The notes under the pieces: model-generated
Seen by the model: the letters and a program-made list of their open reading frames with translations, nothing else
What the model was told of the DNA's origin: nothing
Database searches by the model: none
Origin: Anthoceros angustus
Lineage: Eukaryota > Streptophyta > Anthocerotopsida > Anthocerotales > Anthocerotaceae
Direction of reading: 5' to 3'
DNA length: 64,000 nucleotides
NCBI GenBank assembly: GCA_010909165.1
Contig: MU008164.1
Span: 744,001-808,000, forward strand
Position numbers and translations under genes: made by a program
Shown: one piece after another, positions 1 through 10,601 of the stretch
How the letters are laid out: every line of letters starts with the position of its first letter
Numbering within the stretch: the first letter of the stretch is position 1

Positions 1-1457
1 ACCTATCAAAAGATCTCATGTATTTTATGCCTGCAGGATATCTTGTTGGTTGGAGACTTGATTAATACCAAAATGCATAAATACTCGAATTTTATTGATA
101 TTTGTTTAGGGAGGGCAAATTACAGGCAATGAACTCGGAAATCTAGGCGGAGATGTAGGTTCACTTTTTTGAGAATATTACCATTCATATTAATTTTAAA
201 ATTGAAATGAATGGTAATATTCGTTACAACGCACTTGTAGCAACGGGCACAACGTAATTTACAATGCTACTTGGTCAAGTAACTCAGTCGGGGTGATCTT
301 GATTAATACACTTTGTTACCCTAACTCGGGTTTATTAATTGTAGTTTAATGCTAGTTACTTAACCTTGGGTTACAGGAACCCATGGTTACCTTAACGAGG
401 TAAATCTTCCTAAAACCCGATGTTAAATCAGTTGCATGGCTTTGTTGTAACTTAAAACCCTAAACCCCGACCTACCGACGCACACGATGACATGGCAAGA
501 TGACATGGCATGCACAATGACGTGATATGTTAGCATGTTCCAAACCTATCACCGAACCTTATTCACAATGGCATTTCTCTTTACAACCAAAGGGTAATTC
601 AGCTTTAATTAATTAAAATTAGTAAAAGTTGAAAATCTAGAAATTATTATACCTAAACGCCAATATGTAAAAATTTACAAATTTAAGATGCGAAAACAAA
701 GAAACGAGAGTTTATGTGGAAAATTAGGGCCTATTTAGGGGATGTCTATACTTATCTATTAATTCTATATAGATACCTATGTATTCTAATCAATGGTAAA
801 ATTTGATAAAATTGTTTTTCATAAATTTTGAAATTTTAAAAAATATAAATATTTATGTTGAACCTTTGGTTGTAAAGAGAAATGCCTATTGTGAATAAGG
901 TTCGGTGATAGGTTTGGAACATGCTAACATATCACGTCATTGTGCATGCCATGTCATCTTGCCATGTCATCGTGTGCGTCGGTAGGTCGGGGTTTAGGGT
1001 TTTAAGTTACAACAAAGCCATGCAACTGATTTAACATCGGGTTTTAGGAAGATTTACCTCGTTAAGGTAACCATGGGTTCCTGTAACCCAAGGTTAAGTA
1101 ACTAGCATTAAACTACAATTAATAAACCCGAGTTAGGGTAACAAAGTGTATTAATCAAGATCACCCCGACTGAGTTACTTGACCAAGTAGCATTGTAAAT
1201 TACGTTGTGCCCGTTGCTACAAGTGCGTTGTAACGAATATTACCATTCATTTCAATTTTAAAATTAATATGAATGGTAATATTCTCAAAAAAGTGAACCT
1301 ACATCTCCGCCTAGATTTCCGAGTTCATTGCCTGTAATTTGCCCTCCCTAAACAAATATCAATAAAATTCGAGTATTTATGCATTTTGGTATTAATCAAG
1401 TCTCCAACCAACAAGATATCCTGCAGGCATAAAATACATGAGATCTTTTGATAGGTC
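1..1457. repeat. 1.46 kb palindrome (fold-back) of an AT-rich repeat
   Basis: Bases 1-593 are the reverse complement of 863-1457. In the stretches I compared the arms match almost base for base, differing by single-base indels near the inner end. The 594-862 spacer continues the right arm, so 590-1457 is one inverted copy of the repeat seen in direct orientation at 24150-25050, and 1-593 is a second copy joined head to head at an AAAGGG shared by both breakpoints. The arms share differences from the 24 kb copy, so one arm was copied from the other. No coding potential was seen. It could be a genuine inverted duplication or a fold-back assembly artefact. Confidence 0.9.
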
Positions 1458-1477
1458 TTTCAAATGTCATACGAGTG

Positions 1478-1960
1478 GGCGAGGACGCTGATCCTCAGGC
1501 ACCCTAAACCTCTCCTGTGGGAAACGCAGAAACAGAGTCGATTGAGGAAGCCAGAGTATGGACAAGACGTTGTTGTGGGTGCTAGAATTGGTCGAAAAGG
1601 ATGTGGTGACTGATGTACGTCACCGCGTGAACCACGTAATCGCGTGTGTACTACGTTACCGCGTGAAATGAAGGACAGATGACCCGACGCATGCTTGGTG
1701 GGAGGACCCTGCTATGGAATGCTGTCCTGAAGGAGAGGCCGAGTGAGTCAGTCAGTCAGTCCACTTTGGGATTTCCCCAAAGAATGTGATAGCTCTTGTA
1801 CGACAGTGTTCAGTCCGTCCGCGGTTTTCTTGCCTCTGTGGCAGAAAGTCACACAACCAGCATAGCAAACCTTTAGAAAATATTAAATGGGGCAGTTGCG
1901 CAAGCACCCTGCGTATCAAATGGGGCAAGTGCGCATCTTGCGGCTGTTAGTGATTTATTA
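1478..1960 (+). repeat. Direct copy of the 9.58-10.06 kb flank of copia B
   Basis: This block repeats the sequence just left of the family B 5' LTR, from the GGGCGAGGACGCTGATCC stretch through GCGCATCTTGCGGC. It continues into the first few tens of bases of that LTR and then switches abruptly, near 1970, to an inverted copy of the family B 3' coding end. Because the LTR start is included, this copy was made after family B inserted. It has no open frame with recognisable homology. Confidence 0.85.
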
Positions 1961-1970
1961 CAACATATCA

Positions 1971-2228
1971 AAATTATTCCCTTAGGCCTAGCATCTTGCT
2001 AAACCTAGCATGTTTTTCTAAAGTCAAGGCTTTGGTCAAAATATCACGGCATGTCTCCGTTGGACAATACTCTAGCTTTACCTCTTTTGACTTTACCTTC
2101 TCTCTTATAAAGTGATGTTTCACTTGATGCTTGGTTCTAGCATGAAAAGTTGCATTCTTGGCTAAGAAGATGCAACCTTGATTGTCGTTGAAGATTGTTG
2201 TTGCTTCAGCGTGTGGATCATTCAAGGG
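1971..2228 (-). pseudogene. Inverted fragment of copia family B RNase H end
   Basis: On the minus strand this encodes the last part of a Ty1/copia RNase H: FNDNQGC, then FHARTKHQVKHHF, KLEYCPTE and a final MLGLRE. It matches 23001-23240 in the opposite orientation. Only the end of the domain is present, so it is a dead fragment. It joins directly to an inverted family A LTR at about 2208, reproducing the nested A-in-B junction found at 23000. Confidence 0.85.
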
Positions 2229-2388
2229 GCACGAGCGGTGTGCAGCACATGGCGCGGAAAAATGAAAACGTTATTTAGTTCATGGGAAAATCAAGCATAT
2301 ATACAAAAGTTGTGTAAGTGGTTATAACTCTTCATAAAACCACTAGCATAGAGTCAACCTAACTTTAGATGACTTAACTATTTCATTA
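2208..2388 (-). repeat. Inverted copy of the copia A LTR
   Basis: Reverse complement of the 22802-23000 LTR. It runs from GTGTGGATCATTCAAGG to TTAACTATTTCATTA and is followed by the complement of the polypurine tract (CTCCCTCTTGG). Small indels distinguish it from the other LTR copies. Confidence 0.8.
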
Positions 2389-2718
2389 CTCCCTCTTGGT
2401 TGCAATGAACAGCTCAAGAGGAAGTATTTAAGCAATAAAATATTGTCTTAAACTTAGAACCTTGATTTGGGTTCGATAAAGCGAAAAAGAATCAAAATGA
2501 TTTGCGATTGTGGACTTGACCGCGCTCCGTGACCAGCGGTTACGCCTCTCACCACTTACGCTCCTAGCTCCTCACCACCTGCTGCGCTCTAAATCCAGAT
2601 ACAAATACCATGGCGCTCCAAATCTCCGCCTTGAGATTTGCAATCTAATCTTCGCTCCTCACTTGGTTCACTATATGGTAGGTATATGGGTTGTAAACCG
2701 CTAACCACGAGGATCCTA

Positions 2719-3310
2719 TGGCGAAGGTTCCCAATGGCGTTGAGTGCATTCGTGGAAGGGAGTGGATACACCTCAAAGTTCTCACCTCGGCGGTGGATTC
2801 TACACTCTATGTCGAACATCCTCCTCAGACTTCGCCCAAAAAGCAATGAGCAAGCGAAGGATTACAACAAGGTATGTCGAGACACGGACACTGGTGAAAA
2901 GGCTCACCTTATGACACTCTCAAGTGTAGTGTCCTTTGAAGGAAGGTGACCAAGGAGCAATACCGGGATGCTATCTTTGAAAGCAATGCCAAAGAGGAAG
3001 AAGAGCTTGAGTACTACTATGCATATAGAATCACATCGAGGGCGGAAGGCACTCAACAAAGAAGACCAGGATCTTGATGGTGGATAAGGTCAGGCGTGAT
3101 AAGACTCCTCGAGAAAAGCAGGAAGAAAAGAAAGTATGACCCGGATGAAGGTCGCGCTTACAATGCGTGTGAGCTTCATCCACCACTTCTGCTAACCTAC
3201 CTCCCCGGCATGCTCAACTCACCTTGTTTACCTGACATTGCTGCGGTCTCTGGATGAAGCAAGAAAAGCGACCGGCTCGCAAACCAAGGCAAAAATCGGA
3301 GAGAAGGGCT
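2719..3310 (+). pseudogene. Copy of the antisense BED-like segment of copia A
   Basis: This is the inverted counterpart of 21790-22560. In plus-strand reading it begins MAKVPNGVECI, but here the second cysteine of the finger is lost by an indel. It then continues with VVSFEGR and EELEYYYAYRI in shifted frames. It lies between inverted family A LTR (left) and inverted family A RNase H (right), as expected if the whole 3' end of family A was copied in inverse orientation. Confidence 0.6.
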
Positions 3311-3311
3311 A

Positions 3312-3770
3312 TCACATAAATCTAGGAGCATCTTGCAAGGAGGAGTAGACTAGTGGGCTATCCCTTTTCCAAGCGCGGTGATATTTGGTGATCCTAGCCA
3401 CATGCTTCGGCGACAATTTTGGAAGTGCTTTTGTCGGGACATCGACAACATTCTCACATGTTGGAATATATCGAACATCTACCTCTCCTTTGTCATAAGC
3501 TTGTCTAATGAAATGATGTGTGATTTCGATATGCTTGGAGCGGGCGTGAAAAACCGGGTTCTTCGTGAGTGCTATAGCCGATTGGTTGTCACACCACAAC
3601 CTTGTAGCTCCAGCTGGCAACTGTTGAAGACCACGTAGAAAGGAACGTAACCAAATGACTTCACGGGCAGCTTGAGACAGTGCTCCGTACTTAGCTTCAG
3701 TGGATGATAGACAAATGGTCGTAAGCTTCTTGCTGACCATACCGAGCCACCCAACAGTTACAATAAGCTA
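3312..3770 (-). pseudogene. Inverted copia A RNase H fragment
   Basis: Minus-strand reading gives the typical copia RNase H: LSSTEAKYGALSQAA, WLRSFLRGL, WCDNQSAIALTKNPVFH, then HHFIRQAYDKGEVDV and a C-terminal DVPTKALP. The domain is better preserved here over about 140 residues than in the direct-orientation copy at 21380-21780, where the frame is broken. It is part of the inverted copy of family A that fills 2.2-4.9 kb. Confidence 0.85.
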
Positions 3771-3894
3771 CTATGCTCCTTCTTGAATCATCTCCAGCCC
3801 AATCCATCGCAAAATCCAACTAGCTCCAATCCAAAGCTTGCTTGGTATACTTGAGCCTAAGCGAGGAGTTCCCTTAAGATAACGGAATATTCTC

Positions 3895-4960
3895 TTAAGC
3901 TGCCATGTACCTCTCCGGGTTCTCTAAAAATTGAGAAACATTGCTTCGATACATATCCAACCTTGTCCAAGATGCTAGATATAGAAGACTACCAACGCCT
4001 TTGTATGGGCGAGTGGCCATCAAGTCCTTCTCTTCCTGTGTAGTTGGGCAATGTTCCTGGGATAGCTTCTCACTTGTTGACATAGGTGTTGACACAGGGC
4101 GTGCCTCAGCCATGTTGAACTTCTGAAGTAGCTGAGTGACGAAGTGCTCCTGATGCAACTCAACTGTATGCCTATCTTGAGAAAACTGGAACTGAACACC
4201 AAGAGAAAAACAAAGTTGCCCAAGGTCGGTCATGTCAAAACGAGATAAAAGAACACTTTTGATTCTGGCCATCAACACCAAAGAAGTACTGAAAAGGAAG
4301 TTGTCGTCACATAAGCGGATATAATAAGAAAGTCATCTCCATCCCACAATATGTAGCAGACTATCAATCAAGCGGTAAAACCCAATTCTATCGTCGTGAG
4401 CATGAAACGTTTTCATTCAAGCTCAATTGTTTCAGCCATAAAGTGTCTTGAGCAATAGGCAAACTTTCTCCTCGTCTATAACAAAACCTTGGTGATGCAT
4501 GTAAATCTCTTCTTCTAATGTACCATTAAGAAATCTTTGTCTTAACGTCTAGTTGGTGAGCGTGAAGACCAAAATGGGCTGCTAGAGATAGCAATATTCT
4601 GAAGTAGACTTCACCACAGCAAATGTCTCATTATAGTCTAACCCACAACTTGGCTATATCCTTTAGCTACTAACCTAGATTTGTAGCGCCACATCGTGTT
4701 GAGTTTCTTTTTAAAAAACCCATTTACAAGCTCTTGGTTTCGACCTTGGTAAGTCTACAAGTTTCCAAGTACCATTTTCCATTAAAGAATTGTATTCAAT
4801 TTGTATGGACTCCTTCCAGTGCCTCGGGGCTGTGATGGCTTCAAGGTAACTAGTTGGCTCATAAGTGTTAAAGTTTGGAACAAGAGTTTTGGAAGCTACA
4901 GACAACAAATGGTGGCTTGGATTTGAAAGATTGGTGAGAGCGCGATTGTGCCAAGGGTGC
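3895..4960 (-). pseudogene. Inverted copia A reverse transcriptase fragments
   Basis: Minus-strand frames cover the C-terminal RT part (FDMTDLGQLCFSLGVQF, VSTPMSTSEKL, GSLLYLASWTRLDM) and, nearer 4960, the N-terminal part (YLEAITAPRHWKES, NGTWKLVDLPR, ACKWVF). Several frameshifts and stops lie between. It corresponds to 20220-21200 in opposite orientation. At about 4903 the sequence switches to direct-orientation family B integrase. Confidence 0.8.
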
Positions 4961-5696
4961 ATAATGGGAAAGCTTCACCAACCAAGTTCCCAAGGATTGG
5001 AGGCGCGTCGGCGGCAAAGGCGTTGGAACTTGTACACCGATGTGTGGACCAATGAAGAACCCTACCCATGGAGCCCGCTACATTCTAGTGTTTGTGGATG
5101 ACTTCACAAGGAGGAGTTGGACATACCTTTTGAAGGAGAAGTCCAGTGTTCAAGACATTCAAGGGTGGAAAGCCTTGGTGGAGAAAGTGGAGAATGCCTC
5201 AAGACTAGGAGTGACAATGGAGGAGAATACATCTCTTCTCAATTCAAAAGCTTTTGCAAGGAGCATGGCATTCGGAGGCAACTAACAATTCCTCACACAG
5301 GAGCAAAGGAGTGGTGCAAGCTAAGGAGCCTAGTGGGCGGCCGTGCATGCTCCATCAAAGTGGGTTGGAGGTACGTTTTGGGAGAGGCTTGCTACAACTC
5401 ATGTTTTGAATAGAGTTCCAACCAAAATACAGAATGACCCCAGGAGGCATGGTGCAGTGTCAAACCTAACGTGAGTCATTTTAGGATCTTTGGTTCGAGG
5501 TTTATGCTCATGTTCCAAAGCAAAACCGAACCAAGTGGGATCCTAAAGGCATCCGTGCATCATGCTTGGGTATTGATGAGGTAAAGGGTATAGATTATAC
5601 AACCCTACAACCAAGAAAATCATTTTCGAGGGATGTTGTTTTCATGAGGTTGTGGAACCTAACAAAGGAGGAGCAACGCAAGTTGTCATCAAGGAG
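4903..5696 (+). pseudogene. Copia B integrase fragment, first of two identical copies
   Basis: The sequence carries the GAG-pre-integrase tail and integrase core of family [19 protein letters not shown], then a [12 protein letters not shown] region and [13 protein letters not shown], broken by frameshifts. Bases 4903-5696 appear identical to 7574-8367 over 794 bases, including the frameshifts. A third, less damaged relative lies at 13690-14500. It cannot make a functional integrase. Confidence 0.85.
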
Positions 5697-5719
5697 CAAA
5701 CTCAGCGGGTAAAGTAGAC

Positions 5720-6612
5720 TCATCGAAGATGACCTGTTGTGATGGGCGAGGTGACTGGCTGGTTGATGTGCCCGTGAAGTTGAAGAGTTGTATCCTCAAA
5801 ATCAAAACGACAATTATCTGTTATCATGACAAAATCGGTCATCATCAACACCATGGATAGTGGCGAGGCAACACATAAGAAGGTGATAACAAGTCATGTC
5901 GAAGTAAAGCATTCTCATGGAAAATCACCTGCGTGAATAAGTAACTTAGTCGGGATCAAGCGACATAACCCTTCACTTCCTCGGCATAGCCAACAAAGAT
6001 TCGACGACCAGAATTCGAGCTTTCTCGGTGAGAAGGTACAAGGGCATATCGGTGCCAAAAATCCATAAGTGAGTGATCGTGGCTTCTTGCACATCCAACG
6101 TTCATATGGTGTAATGAGCCCAAGTTCTTGGTAGGGACGATTACGCACATAAGTAGGCTGCAGCGAGCCGTAGCACAGTCGATCCGGAAAAGACAAACTA
6201 GAAAGAGTGGCCTCTTGTAAATCGATTTTTTAGTTGACAAGCGCGTGCAGGCGGTGTATATAGTAAAATGAAGAACTCCTCTGCACAAAAGTGAAAAGGC
6301 ATGACTAATGTATTCTCCACCATTGTCGACCTCAAAATCTTGAGTTTGCACATGCATCGTTGGGCCATAGTGAAATCTTGGAAACAAGTGAAAGTGTCAC
6401 TTTTTGCTATGCACAATATCGCTCCATTCGTCAATGAAGGTCGAAATATTGGGCACCCCAAAGGAGGCATGGACATGGGGCCACAAAGGTCACCTGTGTG
6501 GAAGACCGGTGCTCGGATAAGTTCGATCTCTAAATGGCTGGGAAATGGCTTTGTGAATCGCAAAAGCATGGTTATCAAATGAGAGAATGACAGGAATCTC
6601 TAAAAGCGTGTT
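5720..6612 (-). pseudogene. Inverted copia A integrase fragment
   Basis: Minus-strand reading matches 19020-19960: DLCGPMSMPPLG, then [14 protein letters not shown] (catalytic core), a GLITPYERW region and RIFVGYAEEVKGY in shifted frames. It is flanked on both sides by direct-orientation family B sequence. The right junction, near 6613, fuses inverted family A GAG-pre-integrase sequence to a family B gag segment. Confidence 0.8.
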
Positions 6613-7573
6613 ATTCACCAACAAAGACAACAAGTTGAAGAACTTGGTGGATCAAATGAAGGCGGTCAAACCTTACGAAGAAAGGTTATCGTGGTGTTGC
6701 TAAGTAGCTTACCATCCGCATACAAGCAATTTGTTGGCCTTTAGAAACGGTAGCGATGCGTCAGCGACCAACCACCAACGTTGGATGAGGTGGTTGGGTT
6801 GCTCCTACAAGAGGAGCTGGAGAATTCCTTCAAGAAAGAAGAGAATGGAGACTTGCTCTTCTCAAAGAAGGGAACAACACGTGGGAAGACTTCACAAGCC
6901 AACTCAAGAAGGATCAAGGAGAAAGGTGCGAAGAAAAGGTGTGGGGTACTTGCCATTATTGCAAAAGCCTAATCACTATGCCAAGGATTGTAGGACAAGG
7001 TTGGTGACTTGAAGAAGAAGGGAAAGGAGTCACAAGCCAATCAAGTGAGTGAGAAGGAAGAACATCTTTTCTGTCTCAACCGTAGAAAATGACGACTCCC
7101 ATCAAAGAAGGATGAGAGTTTGTACCTCGACTGGAGCATCTCAACACTTCACCTACAATCGGCCTTGGTTCTCAAGCTATGAAGAAATGCGGGGCATAAA
7201 GTGGCGCTTGGAGACAATAGGTCACACGAGATCAAAGGAAGAGGTGTGATTAAAGTTCAACTCCACGGAGGACCATCCAAAGGTACAATCAAGGATGTAC
7301 ACCATGTGCAGGTCTTGCGAAGAATCTTCTTTCGTGCAAGAATCACGACCACAGGAATGAGATTGTGTTCAACTCGAGGATGTCGTCCATCCGAGCAACC
7401 TCACCTAATGTCAAGGTGATAGCTCGAGGTGTTCGGAAGGCAATCTCTAGTTGTGTGCTTAGGTGATCAACAAGCTTGCACATTTGTGTCAAGCTCTAAA
7501 GCACTGGGTCAATAGATTTGTGGCATCAACGCTTGGGGCACCTGGAGTGGACAACATCAAGATGATGAAGAAT
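6613..7573 (+). pseudogene. Copia B gag, zinc knuckle and protease fragments
   Basis: Plus-strand pieces of family B gag-pol in normal order. They are a gag C-terminal segment (PSAYKQFV-like), a zinc knuckle near 6950-7000 (PNHYAKDCRTR with upstream cysteines in another frame), a protease near 7120-7190 (GASQHFTYNRPWFSSYEEM), and the start of GAG-pre-integrase near 7510. Frames change repeatedly. Bases 6660-7560 parallel 13000-13700. Confidence 0.8.
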
Positions 7574-8367
7574 CAACAAATGGTGGCTTGGATTTGAAAG
7601 ATTGGTGAGAGCGCGATTGTGCCAAGGGTGCATAATGGGAAAGCTTCACCAACCAAGTTCCCAAGGATTGGAGGCGCGTCGGCGGCAAAGGCGTTGGAAC
7701 TTGTACACCGATGTGTGGACCAATGAAGAACCCTACCCATGGAGCCCGCTACATTCTAGTGTTTGTGGATGACTTCACAAGGAGGAGTTGGACATACCTT
7801 TTGAAGGAGAAGTCCAGTGTTCAAGACATTCAAGGGTGGAAAGCCTTGGTGGAGAAAGTGGAGAATGCCTCAAGACTAGGAGTGACAATGGAGGAGAATA
7901 CATCTCTTCTCAATTCAAAAGCTTTTGCAAGGAGCATGGCATTCGGAGGCAACTAACAATTCCTCACACAGGAGCAAAGGAGTGGTGCAAGCTAAGGAGC
8001 CTAGTGGGCGGCCGTGCATGCTCCATCAAAGTGGGTTGGAGGTACGTTTTGGGAGAGGCTTGCTACAACTCATGTTTTGAATAGAGTTCCAACCAAAATA
8101 CAGAATGACCCCAGGAGGCATGGTGCAGTGTCAAACCTAACGTGAGTCATTTTAGGATCTTTGGTTCGAGGTTTATGCTCATGTTCCAAAGCAAAACCGA
8201 ACCAAGTGGGATCCTAAAGGCATCCGTGCATCATGCTTGGGTATTGATGAGGTAAAGGGTATAGATTATACAACCCTACAACCAAGAAAATCATTTTCGA
8301 GGGATGTTGTTTTCATGAGGTTGTGGAACCTAACAAAGGAGGAGCAACGCAAGTTGTCATCAAGGAG
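7574..8367 (+). pseudogene. Copia B integrase fragment, second identical copy
   Basis: Appears identical to 4903-5696 through 794 bases. Unlike the first copy it is followed by the expected family B continuation, so it sits in a more natural context and is probably the donor. The integrase reading frame is interrupted in the same places as in the first copy. Confidence 0.85.
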
Positions 8368-8925
8368 TTGAAGGAGCGTGAAGAAGCACAAGACTTGGTT
8401 CTTGAGCAACCTACTCTTGAGCATGCTCAACTGTTCTGAGCATGAGCAACCTCTACCACAAGGTGATATAGAAGGAGAAGCTCGGATATCGAGGATGATG
8501 AAGAGGAGATCGAAGAATCCAAGAGGAGCCGGATCGAGAGATCATCAAGGCGCTTGAGAAAATTTTGGAGTCCATGAATGCATGCAAATGCGAAGAGGCT
8601 ATGTTGGCGGATCTTGATGAGCCAAAGCTTGAAGGAAGCCTTGGAAGGGCCAAAGGTGGAAAGAAGCCACGGATAGTATAACTCACTTATCAAGAACAAG
8701 ACTTGGGAAATCACTCCTCTACCCCAAGGAAGGAAGTGCATAGGATCCAAATGGGTGTTCAAGATCAAGCACAAGGGAGCATAGAGCGATACAAAGCAAG
8801 GCTGGTGGGAAGGGATATACACAAGTGCAGTATTGACTACCGACTTTCTCCCTGCTAAGATAACATCCATTCGTATACTCTTAGCAATAGCACTACCATG
8901 GATCCGGAGATACATCACATGGATG
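8368..8925 (+). pseudogene. Copia B integrase-RT linker and RT N-terminus
   Basis: After the integrase C-terminus the plus strand encodes an acidic, serine-rich linker and then the start of reverse transcriptase: TWEITPLPQGRKCIGSKWVFKIK in shifted frames, and ITSIRILLAIA near 8860. It corresponds to 14480-14700 plus 12150-12380. It stops at about 8925, where inverted family A gag begins. Confidence 0.75.
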
Positions 8926-9238
8926 TCCAAAATTTCTCAATGGAGATTTGGGGCGTGGAATAGCCCCTTGACCTTGTCCTCCACGACCACGTCACGAAAG
9001 CTCCCTGCCTCGGCCGGAAAATAGAACTCTCGAACTAAAATGTTGTTGGGAAGTCTCCTTTCCCTTATGAAAACCCTTAGTGCGCTCTTATTCAAAGCCC
9101 CTATCAGTTGGTCCGATTGTAAGGCGGGGAGCAGCTACGTGAGGATGCCGATGAGCTAATGAACTCATAAAATGGTGTAGCTCTGCGGAAGTGAAGCTAA
9201 CAGTGGTCCCACTTGTTCCTGTAGGGTTGTGCCCACGA
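8926..9238 (-). pseudogene. Inverted copia A gag fragment
   Basis: Reverse complement of about 18120-18400, including the Arg/Gly-rich nucleocapsid segment (FRGRGRGGQGRGAIP in the parent). It is truncated at 9238, where it joins receptor-like-protein sequence through a short stretch around CACGATGCTTTGCC. Confidence 0.7.
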
Positions 9239-9239
9239 T

Positions 9240-9640
9240 GCTTTGCCGGAATTGAAGCAAAATGGCCACCTCTGTAGCATTGGAGGAAAGCTCAGGGTGC
9301 TAGTGCCTCCTTCGCTGGTGATTCCTGCAGGGTGGTGTGGCGAGCAGAACTAGTTACAGCACTAGTGCAACAGGAGGAGTGGGGAGCAAGGCCCACATGT
9401 GTAACGTGGGTGGGATTCCGATGGAATGGCTGAAGATGGGATGCTGCTCCAAAGCGGACACTGACATGCACATACAGCAGGCTGAAAAGAAGAAAGGGCA
9501 GAAACCTCCATCCCGCCCATACATATGAGTCACTTGCAAGGACACTCCGCGTTGGAGAGGAAACGTCGTCACATACAGTGGGCGAGGACGCTGATCCTCA
9601 GGCACCCTAAACCTCCTGTGGGAAACGCAGAAACAGAGTC
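9240..9640 (-). pseudogene. Inverted 5' fragment of the LRR receptor-like protein gene
   Basis: The minus strand matches 26155-26575, the 5' UTR, signal peptide and N-terminal exon of the receptor-like protein gene, with scattered 1-5 base differences. The signal-peptide region and the segment before the LRR N-cap are present, but the LRRs are not. The copy continues leftward of the parent 5' UTR (into 9641-10048), whereas the parent locus is cut there by a copia LTR. The fragment may therefore preserve the older upstream sequence. Confidence 0.85.
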
Positions 9641-10048
9641 GATTGAGGAAGCCAGGTATGGACAAGACGTTGTTGTGGGTGCTAGAATTGGTCGAAAAGG
9701 ATGTGGTGACTGATGTACGTCACCGCGTGAACCACGTAATCGCGTGTGTACTACGTTACCGCGTGAAATGAAGGACAGATGACCCGACGCATGCTTGGTG
9801 GGAGGACCCTGCTATGGAATGCTGTCCTGAAGGAGAGAGGCCGAGTGAGTCAGTCAGTCAGTCCACTTTGCGGGATTTCCCCAAAGAATGTGATAGCTCT
9901 TGTACGACAGTGTTCAGTCCGTCCGCGGTTTTCTTGCCTCTGTGGCAGAAAGTCACACAACCAGCATAGCAAACCTTTAGAAAATATTAAATGGGGCAGT
10001 TGCGCAAGCACCCTGCGTATCAAATGGGGCAAGTGCGCATCTTGCGGC
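9641..10048 (+). other. Non-TE flank left of copia B, function not recognised
   Basis: This is the target sequence into which family B inserted, ending in the target duplication GCGGC (10044-10048). A nearly identical copy lies at 1500-1955. It holds a phased ACGT/CGCG-rich stretch near 9715-9770 (GTACGTCACCGCGTGAACC and a similar second block) but no open frame with known homology. It may be former promoter sequence of the receptor-like protein gene. Confidence 0.5.
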
Positions 10049-10409
10049 TGTTAGAAGTGATTTATTACAACATATCAAAATATGTTATGAAGAGTGCCCT
10101 AAAAGCAGGTTATGAAGAGTGCCCTAAAAATAACAACTTGAAAGTCATGCATCTTCTAGAAAGTATCTTCTAGAAAGTCAAGTCAAAAGTAAAGGGCAAG
10201 GTCAAGTAACCAATAGGATTCAAGGTCAAGTGACCAGTAGGATTCAAGGCTAGGACTATATAAGGCCAAGCCCACCTACTTGTAAGGTGTGGTGTGCAAG
10301 TGTTCTTGTGTGCTTGTGTGCTAGTATCTAGTGTGCCTAGTGCATATAACCCATATTGTATGGGAGTGTTGTGTTCCCTCTCTATAAAGGCTCAGCTCTT
10401 TTCCTAACA
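10049..10409 (+). repeat. 5' LTR of copia B
   Basis: 361 bp, TG...CA termini (TGTTAG / CTAACA). A TATA-like ACTATATAAGG lies near 10256 and a pyrimidine-rich end follows. It matches the 3' LTR almost throughout. The clearest difference is one fewer copy of a 16-base unit AGTATCTTCTAGAAAG, near 10150-10185. Confidence 0.92.
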
Positions 10410-10422
10410 TGGTATCAGAGCC
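10410..10422 (+). other. Primer-binding site of copia B (initiator Met-tRNA)
   Basis: TGGTATCAGAGCC starts immediately after the LTR. This is the standard plant copia minus-strand primer site, complementary to the 3' end of initiator methionine tRNA. Confidence 0.9.
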
Positions 10423-10601
10423 ATGTTCAAGAGCCTTGTAGAATGCTCCTTGCATTGATACTTGAGTCAAGTCCTATTGCATACTTCTAAGCCTAGAGCT
10501 TGTGAGAACTTATGTGCGATTGGAAAGGTCTTGATACTAATCTTGTAGTGCATGTGAGTGAGGTGCTTTGGTCTTCAAGATCAATTGTAGGAAAACTAGG
10601 C

